Shown here: one piece after another, positions 9,097 to 18,571 of the stretch
Position numbering within the stretch: the stretch's first letter is position 1
Layout: each line of letters opens with the position of its first letter
From: Robiginitalea sediminis
GTDB taxonomy: Bacteria > Bacteroidota > Bacteroidia > Flavobacteriales > Flavobacteriaceae
Assembly (NCBI RefSeq): GCF_002198115.1
Contig: NZ_NGNR01000004.1
Span: forward strand, 58,509-122,508
Length of the DNA: 64,000 nt
Direction of reading: 5' to 3'
Program-made: the position numbers and the translations under genes
The notes under the pieces: generated by a model
What the model was told of the DNA's origin: nothing
Databases searched by the model: none
What the model saw: only the letters and a program-made list of their open reading frames with translations

Positions 9097-11970
9097 TCAA
9101 TTGCGGAAGATATCGTATTTAAGTCCGAACGTAAATCTCAGGCTATAGAATTCGACCTGTTGGGTCCTCTCCCGAATACTCTGATAATAGCGCAAAGGCT
9201 GGTTGGTAATATTATTCAGATCCGCGTAGATCCTCAGGTTCTGGTTAATGGCATAACTGGCATTGAAATCGAGGAAGAACTGTGTATCGTAATACCGGTC
9301 TTCGAAATCATTCCCTCCGATTTCATCGATGTAGGCATCCGAGAAGTTTGCAGATAAGCGGGCACTAAACCTGGAATCGGCATAGCTCAGGGAACCATTA
9401 AACATATTGGGGGCTGTGTTGGGAAGGTCCAGGTCATCCCTCAGGTCTCCGTCTTCGTTGCGGATGCCTGTGGCATCCGAAGTCAGGTAGGTATAGTTCA
9501 GGTATACCCCGAAATTACCTAGAAATCCCGGAAGAAAATCCAGTTGTCGCTGAAGTGCGATTTCGGCACCGAAAATAGTAGCCTTATCCCCATTTAAGGG
9601 TTGAAACACGTTATACCCTTCAGTTCCGGGACCAAATTCATTGTTGGTCGTCTCACTGATAAACGTGTAGATGAAGTCATCTATACGCTTGTAGAAAACC
9701 CCTCCGGACAGGATACCGACATTGCTGAAATAATGCTCGGCATTCAGGTCGAAATTCATAGAAGTGGTAGGATCGAGTTCCGGGTTCCCTACAAAGATTT
9801 CCTCATCGGAATTCACAACATCCAGAGACGGGGTAAGATCCACATAGTTCGGTCGGGCAAGGGTATTGGTCCAGGCAAGACGTATGATGGATCGCTCGGT
9901 AATGTCATACTTGAAGTGTACCCCCGGAAGCACATTGGTATAGGAACTTTCCTCGGTTATCTGTCCCACGACATTTTCCTCATCCAGGATTTGGTTCCCG
10001 GTAGCTTCTATTCGGGTATGTTCCAGCCGGACCCCGAAGAGAACGCCCAACTTGTCTGTCAGGTTCTGGTTGGTCATCAGATAACCAGCCCAGACATTTT
10101 CGCTTACCTCAAAATTATCCCTCAGAAACTCGTCAGGAACGGATTCCCCGGCCTCCGGGGTCAACGAAAGGCTCCCAAGCCAATTCTCAGATGGGTATAT
10201 CCCAGCGGCATATTCCGACCCGGCAAGATAGTCCGGATCCGTATAATCCTTGGTAGGTAAATCTGCGAGTGTCGGGAATTGATCTTCCAGATCGAATTCG
10301 AAGAAATTATTATCCCTGAATTTGTTTTTGAATCGGCCACGACCCCCGAATTTGAGCGTTCCGTCTCGGCCACCGAATAGATTCAAAGGCATTTCCATAT
10401 TCAGAAATATATTGATGTCTTCCTCCTCTGTATATTGATTTTCGTTGGTGATTTCATCGAATTCGAAGGCACTGGCATTATTGGCGTCCGATGCGGTCTC
10501 GGCTCTCATAAATGGGAATTCAGTATCCGAATTGTCATTCAGGGCAATGAATTCTGAAGCATAGACAGCATAACGCTCATCCAGGCGCTCCTCCGAAGCC
10601 TTGGCGTAGGCAGCCATCCAATCCAATTTCAGGCTGCCAAACAAATGATCGCCCCCAAGGGTATAATTTTGCATGCGCTGATCCTCCAGACGCCTGTTTT
10701 TGTTCCGGGAATTGTCGATACCACCCTTGGTTTCCCTTTTGGCTTCTACCGGAAACCGCGTTGGAATGCCTTGGGTAATGGTGAAATCACCCGCTTCTAT
10801 ATCTTCAGGATCGAGGATCTCCTGTTCCAGCACAAAACGGTTTTCACGATCGTCGCGCCAGTTGTACATCGTTTTCAGATAGATACTGTTGGCGGCATTG
10901 AAGCGATAGTCGAAATTAGCCGAAAAGCTCCGACGAATCCGCTGTACCAGGTATGTACGCTGTTCCGTGAGGTTAGTATAAGGATCCACATCTACTTCCT
11001 CCAGGATGGGTTCCCCGTCCGCATCATCTACACCCGTGTAAAATTCGAATTCATCGGTCCATTCCGCTTCAACATTATCCGAACCAAAATCGTTGTCGTT
11101 TACAGCGGCCGACAGCATCCAACCAAAACGCCCGTCTGCAGAACGATCCCCCAAGAGGAACGATCCGTTTAAGATGCGTTTGTCTGTTATGAAGTTAACC
11201 CCGGAACCTAAATTGGCAGAAAGCCGGAAGCCCTGGGGCGCTGTACGTGTTACCAGGTTAACCGAGCCTCCTAGCGCATCCCCATCCATGTCCGGGGTTA
11301 CGGCTTTGTTGACTTCAATGGTCTGGATCATATCTGCGGGGATCAGGTCCATCTGAATATTCCGGTTATCCCCTTCCGCAGAAGGAATCCGGCTGCCATT
11401 CAGTGTTACCGAATTCAACTGAGGCGAAAGGCCCCGGACAATAATATTCCGGGCTTCCCCCTGATCTACCTGCATCGTGATACCCGGGATACGCTTTACA
11501 GCATCTCCGATATTGGCGTCGGGAAACTTTCCAATCTGATCGGTGGAAACCACATTGGTAATGTTGATGTTAGACCGCTGTGTATTCAGGGCCTTTGCCT
11601 GGCCGCTGGGGCCAAGGCCGGTCACTTGTACTTCCTGCAAGTTAAAACTGGAGGGTAGCAGGGTCACATTTAATGTGGCGGTCTCCCCGGAAGTAACGGT
11701 AACATCTCGGGTAATTTCTTCATAACCCAGATAGGTGATCCGCAGTTGGTAGTTTCCTTCAGGAATCCCCAGGAGGGTAAAGCGGCCGTCGAAGTCGGAA
11801 ATTCCTCCCTTTTCGATTTCGGCAATGAAGATGTTTGCTCCAGGCAGGTAAATGCCGTTTTCATCGGAAACAGTTCCGCTGATATTGCCCTCCTGAGCCG
11901 TGGTTATTAAGGGGGAGGAGAACAAAACACAGGAAACAATAAGATACTTAAGAAATGTTTGGATTTTCAT
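9097..11970 (-). CDS. TonB-dependent receptor with carboxypeptidase-regulatory N-domain
   Basis: Outer-membrane active importer of 957 residues. Order: signal peptide (to about residue 25), CarboxypepD_reg-like domain (GNISGTVSDENGIYLPGANI, about 28-110), plug domain (DAVKRIPGITMQV and NIIVRGLSPQLNSVTLNG, about 150-260), then a 22-strand-type barrel ending with Phe-rich strand RFTFGLKYDIF. No SusD-like partner is adjacent, so it is not a classic SusCD pair. Pairing with phytase suggests it imports phytate degradation products or a phosphorylated ligand; inferred. The gene is preceded by an exact TAGTTTTG -7 element and a 17-bp direct repeat. Confidence 0.93.
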   Translation of the reverse strand: MKIQTFLKYLIVSCVLFSSPLITTAQEGNISGTVSDENGIYLPGANIFIAEIEKGGISDFDGRFTLLGIPEGNYQLRITYLGYEEITRDVTVTSGETATLNVTLLPSSFNLQEVQVTGLGPSGQAKALNTQRSNINITNVVSTDQIGKFPDANIGDAVKRIPGITMQVDQGEARNIIVRGLSPQLNSVTLNGSRIPSAEGDNRNIQMDLIPADMIQTIEVNKAVTPDMDGDALGGSVNLVTRTAPQGFRLSANLGSGVNFITDKRILNGSFLLGDRSADGRFGWMLSAAVNDNDFGSDNVEAEWTDEFEFYTGVDDADGEPILEEVDVDPYTNLTEQRTYLVQRIRRSFSANFDYRFNAANSIYLKTMYNWRDDRENRFVLEQEILDPEDIEAGDFTITQGIPTRFPVEAKRETKGGIDNSRNKNRRLEDQRMQNYTLGGDHLFGSLKLDWMAAYAKASEERLDERYAVYASEFIALNDNSDTEFPFMRAETASDANNASAFEFDEITNENQYTEEEDINIFLNMEMPLNLFGGRDGTLKFGGRGRFKNKFRDNNFFEFDLEDQFPTLADLPTKDYTDPDYLAGSEYAAGIYPSENWLGSLSLTPEAGESVPDEFLRDNFEVSENVWAGYLMTNQNLTDKLGVLFGVRLEHTRIEATGNQILDEENVVGQITEESSYTNVLPGVHFKYDITERSIIRLAWTNTLARPNYVDLTPSLDVVNSDEEIFVGNPELDPTTSMNFDLNAEHYFSNVGILSGGVFYKRIDDFIYTFISETTNNEFGPGTEGYNVFQPLNGDKATIFGAEIALQRQLDFLPGFLGNFGVYLNYTYLTSDATGIRNEDGDLRDDLDLPNTAPNMFNGSLSYADSRFSARLSANFSDAYIDEIGGNDFEDRYYDTQFFLDFNASYAINQNLRIYADLNNITNQPLRYYQSIRERTQQVEFYSLRFTFGLKYDIFRN

Positions 11971-11994
11971 GACAATATGTTGGTTATCATCTCC

Positions 11995-12002
11995 AAAACT
12001 AT
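11995..12002 (-). promoter_or_regulatory. -7 promoter element for the receptor-phytase transcript
   Basis: On the minus strand this reads TAGTTTTG, an exact TAnnTTTG match, 25 bp before the receptor ATG. The nearest TTG upstream is 28 bp away, too far for a standard -33 element. That suggests an activator-dependent promoter, consistent with the direct repeats just upstream. Confidence 0.5.
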
Positions 12003-12039
12003 AGCTACCAGGGTTTTAGATAGATAAAACCAAGGCAAC

Positions 12040-12089
12040 AAACAGGCAACAATCACAAGAAAAAAAGGAATCAAACAGGCAACAATCAC
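12040..12089. promoter_or_regulatory. Perfect 17-bp direct repeat upstream of receptor promoter
   Basis: AAACAGGCAACAATCAC occurs at 12040-12056 and again at 12073-12089, identical, start-to-start distance 33 bp (about three helical turns). A partial third copy, GGCAACAA, lies at 12034-12041. The array sits between the LuxR-type regulator gene and the receptor gene, about 40-90 bp upstream of the receptor -7 element, where an activator would bind. The regulator encoded next door is the obvious candidate to bind it. Confidence 0.55.
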
Positions 12090-12131
12090 CTTTTGTTAAC
12101 CCACTGCTAACACAGGGCGTAAGAACGGCCT

Positions 12132-13694
12132 TCAGAGCTCGACCAGATAGGAGACCAACTCCTCTTTAGAACCTATGGGTAGTTTTTTCCGCAAGCGGTA
12201 TCGGGCTACCCTTACACTGTCTGGGGTAACCCTGAGTATCGAAGCAATTTCCTTAGAAGTCAGATTCATTCGCAACAGCATCCCCAGGCGTAATTCAGAG
12301 GGGGTTAGTTTGCCTTCCCCGAGTCCATTGAGCCGCTTCATGAAAGCAGGGTGTATCTCTTCAAAGATTTGAAGGAAATCGTCCCATTCCTCATCAGTGC
12401 TGAGATTGAATTCTATCTCCTTACGCAAAGACCTGAGTGTATCACTGTAGTTTGCGTTGGAACGATCTGCCATCTGTCCCAGGGACCGAGAAAGTCCCAT
12501 AAGGATTTTATTCTTCTGTGACAGGTTCAGGCTATAGCGGGTCAGGGCAGCGCTTTTAACCTTAATCTCCTTTTTCAGGTGGTCTTCATGGGAGGTAATC
12601 CGCTGCATATCCGCTTTTAACTGTTGTTGCTCCAGTTCCTGCACCCGCTGCTGAACCCGACGCTTGCGCCTGCTATAAAGAAACACCATCAAAAACGTAA
12701 TGAAGGTCGAAAGAGCCAATGCACCAATTAGAATCTGGTTGGCCCTGCTTACCTTGTTCTGTTCTCGCAATAAAAGGATTTCAGAGGCCTTCCGATCTGA
12801 ATCGTATAAGGCCTGAATCGCATTGAGCTGACTTGTATTCCATGCCTCCAGCTCCTGTGCCCGGTACGTGTCAGCCTCCAGCAGATGCGTATAGGCCTCA
12901 TGGAAATCACCTATAGAGGCATACGTCTTGGCCAGATCCTTGTGCGCACTTTCCATCTGGTGTATATCCTGTATCCCCCTGGCCAAATCGAGAGCCCGCT
13001 GGGTATATTTCTCTGCTTCTTTATATTTCCCTTGTTTCCGTCGGACATCGCCGAGGTTATTGAGGACGTTGGCAGTCTGACTGCTAGCGGAATCCTTAAG
13101 AACCCGATAAGCTTCCATAAAGTGTTTATAGGCGAGCTCTAATTCCCCGATATCCTCATAAATACTACCCATGTTCTCCTTGGCCAATGCCATGCCAACC
13201 TGATCCTCCAATGCAACATACTGAGCCATGCTGGCCTGCTGTAACTCCAGGGCCCGGATATACGCGCCTTGCTTTTCGGCACATGTGCCCAAATAGCCAA
13301 GACTCAAAGCTCTTCCAGCCCTGTCATCAATGGAAATGGCCAATTCCAATGCCTGATTCAGACTGGTTTCCGCCTGCTGGTATTGCCCTCTGAGAATTTG
13401 CAACTTCCCGACACTATTGAGCAGTGCCACGTGAATCGGATCCCCTGACTCATAAGCCAGGGTGTCCGAAGCGGCCTTAAACCGGGCCATAGCTTCTGAA
13501 AAGAGCTCCAGATCCAGAAAATGGTTGCCTTCCTCCAATAATCGTTGAGCTACCCCATAAGGATTCCCTCTGGTGCTCATGGATTGTAGTTGCCTCTGAT
13601 CTGCGGAATACAGAATATTTTCCGACTTCCCGGTACCAAAACCAAAGGAAAAAATTCCTATTACTGCCCCGAATACAAGTGTATACAACCTCAT
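12132..13694 (-). CDS. Membrane-anchored TPR protein with C-terminal LuxR-type HTH
   Basis: A regulator of about 520 residues in the style common in Flavobacteriia. Order: signal peptide/anchor ([20 protein letters not shown]), tandem TPR repeats over about 50-300, one TM helix at about 316-341 ([20 protein letters not shown]) followed by basic SRRKRRV, a coiled coil, then a LuxR/GerE-like HTH in the last 70 residues ([20 protein letters not shown] ... [13 protein letters not shown]). So sensing is periplasmic and DNA binding is cytoplasmic. ATG 13694 is used because it gives the signal peptide. It lies upstream of, and in the same direction as, the receptor and phytase genes and probably controls them. 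Confidence 0.8.
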   Translation of the reverse strand: MRLYTLVFGAVIGIFSFGFGTGKSENILYSADQRQLQSMSTRGNPYGVAQRLLEEGNHFLDLELFSEAMARFKAASDTLAYESGDPIHVALLNSVGKLQILRGQYQQAETSLNQALELAISIDDRAGRALSLGYLGTCAEKQGAYIRALELQQASMAQYVALEDQVGMALAKENMGSIYEDIGELELAYKHFMEAYRVLKDSASSQTANVLNNLGDVRRKQGKYKEAEKYTQRALDLARGIQDIHQMESAHKDLAKTYASIGDFHEAYTHLLEADTYRAQELEAWNTSQLNAIQALYDSDRKASEILLLREQNKVSRANQILIGALALSTFITFLMVFLYSRRKRRVQQRVQELEQQQLKADMQRITSHEDHLKKEIKVKSAALTRYSLNLSQKNKILMGLSRSLGQMADRSNANYSDTLRSLRKEIEFNLSTDEEWDDFLQIFEEIHPAFMKRLNGLGEGKLTPSELRLGMLLRMNLTSKEIASILRVTPDSVRVARYRLRKKLPIGSKEELVSYLVEL

Positions 13695-13843
13695 TTCAAA
13701 AGAAAAGTGTTTGCAGTATAAGGGGCCGGGGTAGCTCCAATGTAATGCCCACATTACTATTTCGTAAAATCGGGACAATAACGATTATCCAGTTTTGTTT
13801 CATCTTCATATCTTTAAATCCATACCACCAACCCAAAACCACC

Positions 13844-15097
13844 ATGAGTTTCTTCCTGATCGCCACGATCCTGATTGTACTTTCGGCCCTTTTCGGATAC
13901 TTCAATGCCCGGGTATTGCGCCTGCCCAGTACCATCGGTTTAACGGTCATCACCATTGTGTTCACCCTGGGGGTTTTTGCCCTGAGTGCCCTGGATCCGA
14001 GACTTCTCAACGCAGAGCGCTATATCATCTCCTCCATCGATTTTAAATCCTTGCTGCTGGATACCATGCTGGGGTTCCTGCTCTTTGCGGGGGCGCTCCA
14101 TACCGACCTGGAAAAACTAAAAACCCAGCGCTGGCCGGTGCTGGCCTTTGCCACTTTCGGGGTATTGGTCTCCACCTTCCTGGTTGGCGCGGCCACTTAC
14201 TTCCTGCTACCCCTGGTGGGGCTTCAGGCCAGTTTCCTGCACTGCCTGTTGTTTGGCGCACTGATCTCCCCTACCGACCCCATTGCCGTTTTGGGTATCC
14301 TGAAAAAGGCCGGGGTGCCGAAAAAACTGGAAATAAAAATCGTGGGGGAATCCCTCTTTAACGACGGGGTGGGCGTGGTCATCTTTTTGACCCTTTACAG
14401 CCTGGCCTCGGGCGGGGGCGGGGATTTTTCCCTGGGGGATACGGCCCTGCTTTTCATTCACGAAGTCTTTGGCGGCCTGCTGCTGGGGCTGGTCCTGGGG
14501 TGGGTGTCTTTGTTTATGATGCGCCGCATAGACGACTATGCTATTGAGGTGATCATTACCCTGGCGGCCGTCATGTCCGGGATTGTTCTGGCTCAGTACC
14601 TGCACGTCTCCGGCCCGCTGGCCATGGTGGCAGCCGGACTTATGCTGGGCGGGCCCAAGGCCCGTTCCCTGGCCATGTCGGAAACCACCGAGGAATACGT
14701 AGACCGGTTCTGGGAACTGCTGGACGTTTTGCTGAACACCGTCCTTTTCGTTTTGATCGGGATGGAAATCCTGGTCCTGGACCTGGATACCCTCTACATC
14801 ATAGCCGGGGTCCTGATGATCCCGGTGGCCCTGCTGTGCCGCCACCTTTCCCTCTTCCTGCCAGTCCGGCTCTTTGAGCGACGCCTGGACTTTGTCCCGG
14901 GTACTCACCTGGTCATGACCTGGGGCGGCTTGCGCGGCGCCATTTCCATTGCCCTGGCCCTGGGCCTGACGGCAGACATGCAGCGCGACCTGTTTCTGGT
15001 TATTACCTATATTGTGGTGATCTTTTCCATAGTTGTACAAGGATTGACTGTCGAGAAACTCGTGGCGCGGCTGCGCGATAAAAATCAAACCCTATGA
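13844..15097 (+). CDS. Na+/H+ antiporter, CPA1 (NhaP/NHE) family
   Basis: Exchanges cytoplasmic Na+ (or K+) for protons. The protein of about 417 residues has 12-13 predicted TM helices and the family motifs [16 protein letters not shown] (about 139-154) and [12 protein letters not shown] (about 169-180), which hold the ion-binding Asp residues. ATG 13844 is chosen because TM1 starts at once ([20 protein letters not shown]); the longer reading begins in the divergent promoter region. A near-match -7 element TATCTTTA lies at 13809-13816. Its stop overlaps the next start (ATGA), coupling it to the substrate-binding/TolC fusion, an unusual partner. Confidence 0.9.
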   Translation: MSFFLIATILIVLSALFGYFNARVLRLPSTIGLTVITIVFTLGVFALSALDPRLLNAERYIISSIDFKSLLLDTMLGFLLFAGALHTDLEKLKTQRWPVLAFATFGVLVSTFLVGAATYFLLPLVGLQASFLHCLLFGALISPTDPIAVLGILKKAGVPKKLEIKIVGESLFNDGVGVVIFLTLYSLASGGGGDFSLGDTALLFIHEVFGGLLLGLVLGWVSLFMMRRIDDYAIEVIITLAAVMSGIVLAQYLHVSGPLAMVAAGLMLGGPKARSLAMSETTEEYVDRFWELLDVLLNTVLFVLIGMEILVLDLDTLYIIAGVLMIPVALLCRHLSLFLPVRLFERRLDFVPGTHLVMTWGGLRGAISIALALGLTADMQRDLFLVITYIVVIFSIVVQGLTVEKLVARLRDKNQTL

Positions 15098-17442
15098 GGT
15101 CTGCACTCTTATTATCCGTATTGTGCCTCCTGCTTTGCATGGCAAGCCCTTGCGTACTCCGTGCCCAGGTTAAACCGGTTTACCAGGTGGGGATCCTCGC
15201 CGATATCCAGACAGGGGAATCCAGTGCAATACTGGAACGGCTGACCTCGGAAATACAGGCCGTGGTGGGAGAGGATGCCATTGTGGAATTCCCGGTTGAA
15301 CTGCGACGCTACAATAATTTCGATCCGGAGGCGGCGCGTGTTCAATATGAGGATCTGGCGGCGCAAGGAGCACATCTTATCCTGGCTTTCGGGTATGTGA
15401 ACAGCCGTATACTCAAAGCGCGGGAAACCTTTCCTGTACCCACCATCCTTTTCGGGACCACCAATCAGGAAATAGCAACCTTCGACCTCTCGAAAGAAAC
15501 CAGCGGAATTACGGACTTCACCTATCTGATCGCCATACAATCCTATGAAGAGGACCTCCGGACCTTCAGGGAACTAACCGATTTTGAGCATGTAGGAATC
15601 GCGCTGGAGGCGGGGTTGTTAAAAAACCTGCCCCTTACCGGAGCCTTGGAAGGTATCCTGGGTCCTTCCGGGGCCACCTTTCGCATTATCCCCTTTGAAA
15701 GCACAGATGATATCCTGGCAAACCTGGAGGGGCTGGACGCCCTGTACATGGCAGGAGGATACTTCCTCCCGGATGCCGCGGTGGCCCGCCTTGCCGATGG
15801 CCTTCTGGCGGCAGGTATCCCCTCGTTTACCAATACCTCGGTGGCAGACGTACAACTGGGCCTGCTGGCCACAAACCGTTCTGAGAACAGCCTGGAGCAA
15901 TTCATCCGCCGAATGGCCCTTACTATAGAGGCATGGGTAAACGGAGCCTCCCTCTCAGAGCTGCCGGTTTCCGTAGACTTCGGAAAGGAACTCACCGTCA
16001 ACTACAATACGGCCCAGCTCATCGGGCTTCCTGTCAAATACAGCCTTATTGCCAGTACCCGCCTGTTAGGTTCCCCGGAAAAAACCACCACCGACCGGCA
16101 ATATTCATTGCTGGACGTGATTCTCGGGGGATTAGACCAGAACCTGGGGTTGTTATCCCAAAGTAAGGACGTAGAACTCAGCCAGCAGGAATACCGCCAG
16201 GCCAAGAGTAACTACCTGCCCTCCCTAACCGCCAATGCATCGATCAACAAGGTGCAGGAGGAGGCCGGTTTGGCCCCGTTCCGCCCGGAGTATTCCACAG
16301 ACGGGTCCCTGGTCCTGCAGCAAACCCTGTTCTCCCCGGACGCCAACCTCAGCATTGGAGTGCAACGCAATTTACAGCTGGCAGAACAATCCAACCTGGA
16401 TGCCGCACAACTCGATGCCGTCTTGCAAGGTTCCAGCCTATACTTTAGTGCCCTTCTTAATAAGGTAAATGTCCAGATCCAGAACCAGAACCTGCAACTT
16501 ACCCGCGAAAACCTGAAGATAGCTGAACAAAATTACCAGGCCGGCCAGGCCGGCAAAACCGATGTCCTGAGGTTCCGCAGCCAGATGGCACAAAACACCC
16601 AGACCCTGGTAGAATCCATCAATGCCCTGGAGCAGTCCTACCTGGACCTCAAACAATTCCTCAACAACCCCATGGAGCTGGATTTAGAGGTAATGGACGC
16701 CGTTCTGGGGGAAGGCGTTTTCGAGTCCTATAACTATCAGCAAATTGCAGACATCCTGGATAACCCACAGTACCGCGAACCTTTCGTGGAATTCCTCATT
16801 GAGGAAGCCAGGCGCAATGCCCCGGAACTTGAGGCGCTGGCCTATGCATTCCGCGCCGTGGAGAAGGACTACAACCGGAATGCCCTCGGGCGCCTGCTTC
16901 CCACAGTGGCCCTGCAGGCATCCTACAACCAGAATTTCAACCAATGGGGCCAGGGCAGTATAGACCCGGACCCCGATGGATTTTACAGCCTGGGGCTCAA
17001 CGTAAGGCTACCCCTTTTCAACCAGTTCCGGACAGAACTAAACCGACAAAGCGCGCGCATTCGCCTGGACCAAATTGAACTGGACCGGGAAAACCTGAAC
17101 CTCTCCATTTCCAGGAATGTGAACCAGGGCGTACTGAACCTGATCAATCAGATGGCCAATATCAAGCTTTCCGAAGTGAGTGCATCGGCAGCCGAAGAGG
17201 CACTCGAACTAGTCCGTACCGCCTACGGGGAAGGCGCGGTGAACATCATCCAGCTTATAGATGCCCAGAACAATTTCCTGCAGGCCCAGCTGGCCCAGGC
17301 AGGCGCAACCTACAATTTCCTGATAACCGCCATACAGCTCGAGCGCTTTATCGGATACAACTTCCTTTTGCATACCGATGCGGAAAACCTGGAATTCCGC
17401 AACCGATTCGAAACCTATATGGTAAACCATACACAAGAGTAA
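15094..17442 (+). CDS. Fusion: ABC substrate-binding-like domain + TolC-family efflux channel
   Basis: A 782-residue two-part protein. After a Sec signal peptide ending VLRAQ (about residue 25), residues about 27-330 resemble the periplasmic ABC substrate-binding (PF04392-like) two-lobed fold: [68 protein letters not shown]. From about 345 to the end it is a standard OEP/TolC channel with two coiled-coil halves ([20 protein letters not shown] ... [15 protein letters not shown]). A normal TolC is about 440 residues, so the extra 320 residues are a true added domain with no frame break. The gene overlaps the antiporter stop and is 5 bp from the adaptor. A ligand-gated exit duct is one reading; the function is not established here. 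Confidence 0.85.
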   Translation: MRSALLLSVLCLLLCMASPCVLRAQVKPVYQVGILADIQTGESSAILERLTSEIQAVVGEDAIVEFPVELRRYNNFDPEAARVQYEDLAAQGAHLILAFGYVNSRILKARETFPVPTILFGTTNQEIATFDLSKETSGITDFTYLIAIQSYEEDLRTFRELTDFEHVGIALEAGLLKNLPLTGALEGILGPSGATFRIIPFESTDDILANLEGLDALYMAGGYFLPDAAVARLADGLLAAGIPSFTNTSVADVQLGLLATNRSENSLEQFIRRMALTIEAWVNGASLSELPVSVDFGKELTVNYNTAQLIGLPVKYSLIASTRLLGSPEKTTTDRQYSLLDVILGGLDQNLGLLSQSKDVELSQQEYRQAKSNYLPSLTANASINKVQEEAGLAPFRPEYSTDGSLVLQQTLFSPDANLSIGVQRNLQLAEQSNLDAAQLDAVLQGSSLYFSALLNKVNVQIQNQNLQLTRENLKIAEQNYQAGQAGKTDVLRFRSQMAQNTQTLVESINALEQSYLDLKQFLNNPMELDLEVMDAVLGEGVFESYNYQQIADILDNPQYREPFVEFLIEEARRNAPELEALAYAFRAVEKDYNRNALGRLLPTVALQASYNQNFNQWGQGSIDPDPDGFYSLGLNVRLPLFNQFRTELNRQSARIRLDQIELDRENLNLSISRNVNQGVLNLINQMANIKLSEVSASAAEEALELVRTAYGEGAVNIIQLIDAQNNFLQAQLAQAGATYNFLITAIQLERFIGYNFLLHTDAENLEFRNRFETYMVNHTQE

Positions 17443-17446
17443 GACC

Positions 17447-18538
17447 ATGAAACCCAACCACCTGTTCTATCTGACGTGCCTGTTCGGGCTTTTTCTCCTC
17501 CTGTCCTGTGGCGAAGACCAGCAGGCGCCAAATAACCCTTTGAGGCCTGTAAAGTATACTACTGTGGACTTCCTGCAGGGAGTGGATACCAGGACCTTCA
17601 GCGGCACGGCACGCACGGAGAAAATCATCAACCTCAGTTTCCGCTCGGGCGGTATTCTGACGGAGCTGAACATCAAACTGGGGCAAAACGTTCAAAAAGG
17701 GGAGTTACTGGCCCGTTTGGACAATGTAACCGCCCGGCTGAACTATGAGAGCGCCGTGGCATCGCAAAACAGCGCGGAATCCCAGATGAATACGGCGAAA
17801 CTGGCCCTGGACCGTATCCGGGTGCTCTACGAGAAAGGAAGTGCCTCCCTTACGGATTTCGAATCGGCCAAGAATTCCTACAAAACTGCACAGCAGGGGT
17901 ATGAATCGGCCCGCCGCAGTGTGGCCATACAACAGGAGCAAATCCGGTTTGGCTACCTCTATGCGCCGGAGGATGGGGTTGTCACCTCCATCAGCGCCGA
18001 GGTGGACGAAACCATCAGTGCCGGGCAACCCATAGCCGTAATGAATGCCGGCACTGAGATGCAGATTGCACTTGGCTTCCCGGAAAGTATCATCAACGAA
18101 GTAGCCGCCGGTATGCCCGTTTCCGTCCGCCTCCCGGCACAACCCGACCAGGAGTTCACCGGGCGCGTTTCGGAACTTTCCCCGGCCGTGGATAACAACA
18201 GCGCCACCTACCCTGCACGCATCCAGGTCGATGACCCGGGAGGACTCATTAAAACAGGGATGGCAGCTAATGTTACCCTGGAACTGAATGCCGGAAATGC
18301 CCCCAACACCACCCTGACCATCCCCCCGGAAGCCGTGGGGGAAGACAGCCAGGGCAGGTTTGTCTACGTGATAGATGAATCGGGCGATACCCCGGTAGTG
18401 CGCAGGACCAGCGTAACGGTAGGTAGCCTGGACAGCCGGGGGTTTGAACTGGTGAGCGGGTTGCAAAGGGGTCAGAAGATAGCCACTGCCGGGCTCCAGA
18501 CCCTGCTGGACGGCCAGCAGGTAACTCTATTCGAATAA
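17447..18538 (+). CDS. RND efflux periplasmic adaptor, lipoprotein
   Basis: Membrane-fusion protein for the second RND pump. Lipoprotein signal LFGLFLLLSCGEDQ (Cys about 23), lipoyl halves NIKLGQNVQKGELLARLDN (about 73-91) and YLYAPEDGVVTSI, a central alpha-hairpin (about 95-160), and a C-terminal beta-barrel. Length 363 residues is typical. It sits between the fused SBP-TolC and the pump, with 5 bp upstream spacing, so all are co-transcribed. Confidence 0.92.
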   Translation: MKPNHLFYLTCLFGLFLLLSCGEDQQAPNNPLRPVKYTTVDFLQGVDTRTFSGTARTEKIINLSFRSGGILTELNIKLGQNVQKGELLARLDNVTARLNYESAVASQNSAESQMNTAKLALDRIRVLYEKGSASLTDFESAKNSYKTAQQGYESARRSVAIQQEQIRFGYLYAPEDGVVTSISAEVDETISAGQPIAVMNAGTEMQIALGFPESIINEVAAGMPVSVRLPAQPDQEFTGRVSELSPAVDNNSATYPARIQVDDPGGLIKTGMAANVTLELNAGNAPNTTLTIPPEAVGEDSQGRFVYVIDESGDTPVVRRTSVTVGSLDSRGFELVSGLQRGQKIATAGLQTLLDGQQVTLFE

Positions 18539-18571
18539 TACGGGTATTAACACCAAGAGAACACTACCGCC

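Noticed and set aside
12001..12131. Repeat array as a CRISPR
   Set aside because: Only two full 17-bp copies with one spacer and no cas genes; promoter position fits operator sites.
14207..15088. Minus-strand open frame of 293 codons inside the antiporter
   Set aside because: Gln/His/Gly-rich shadow of a real TM gene with clear family motifs.
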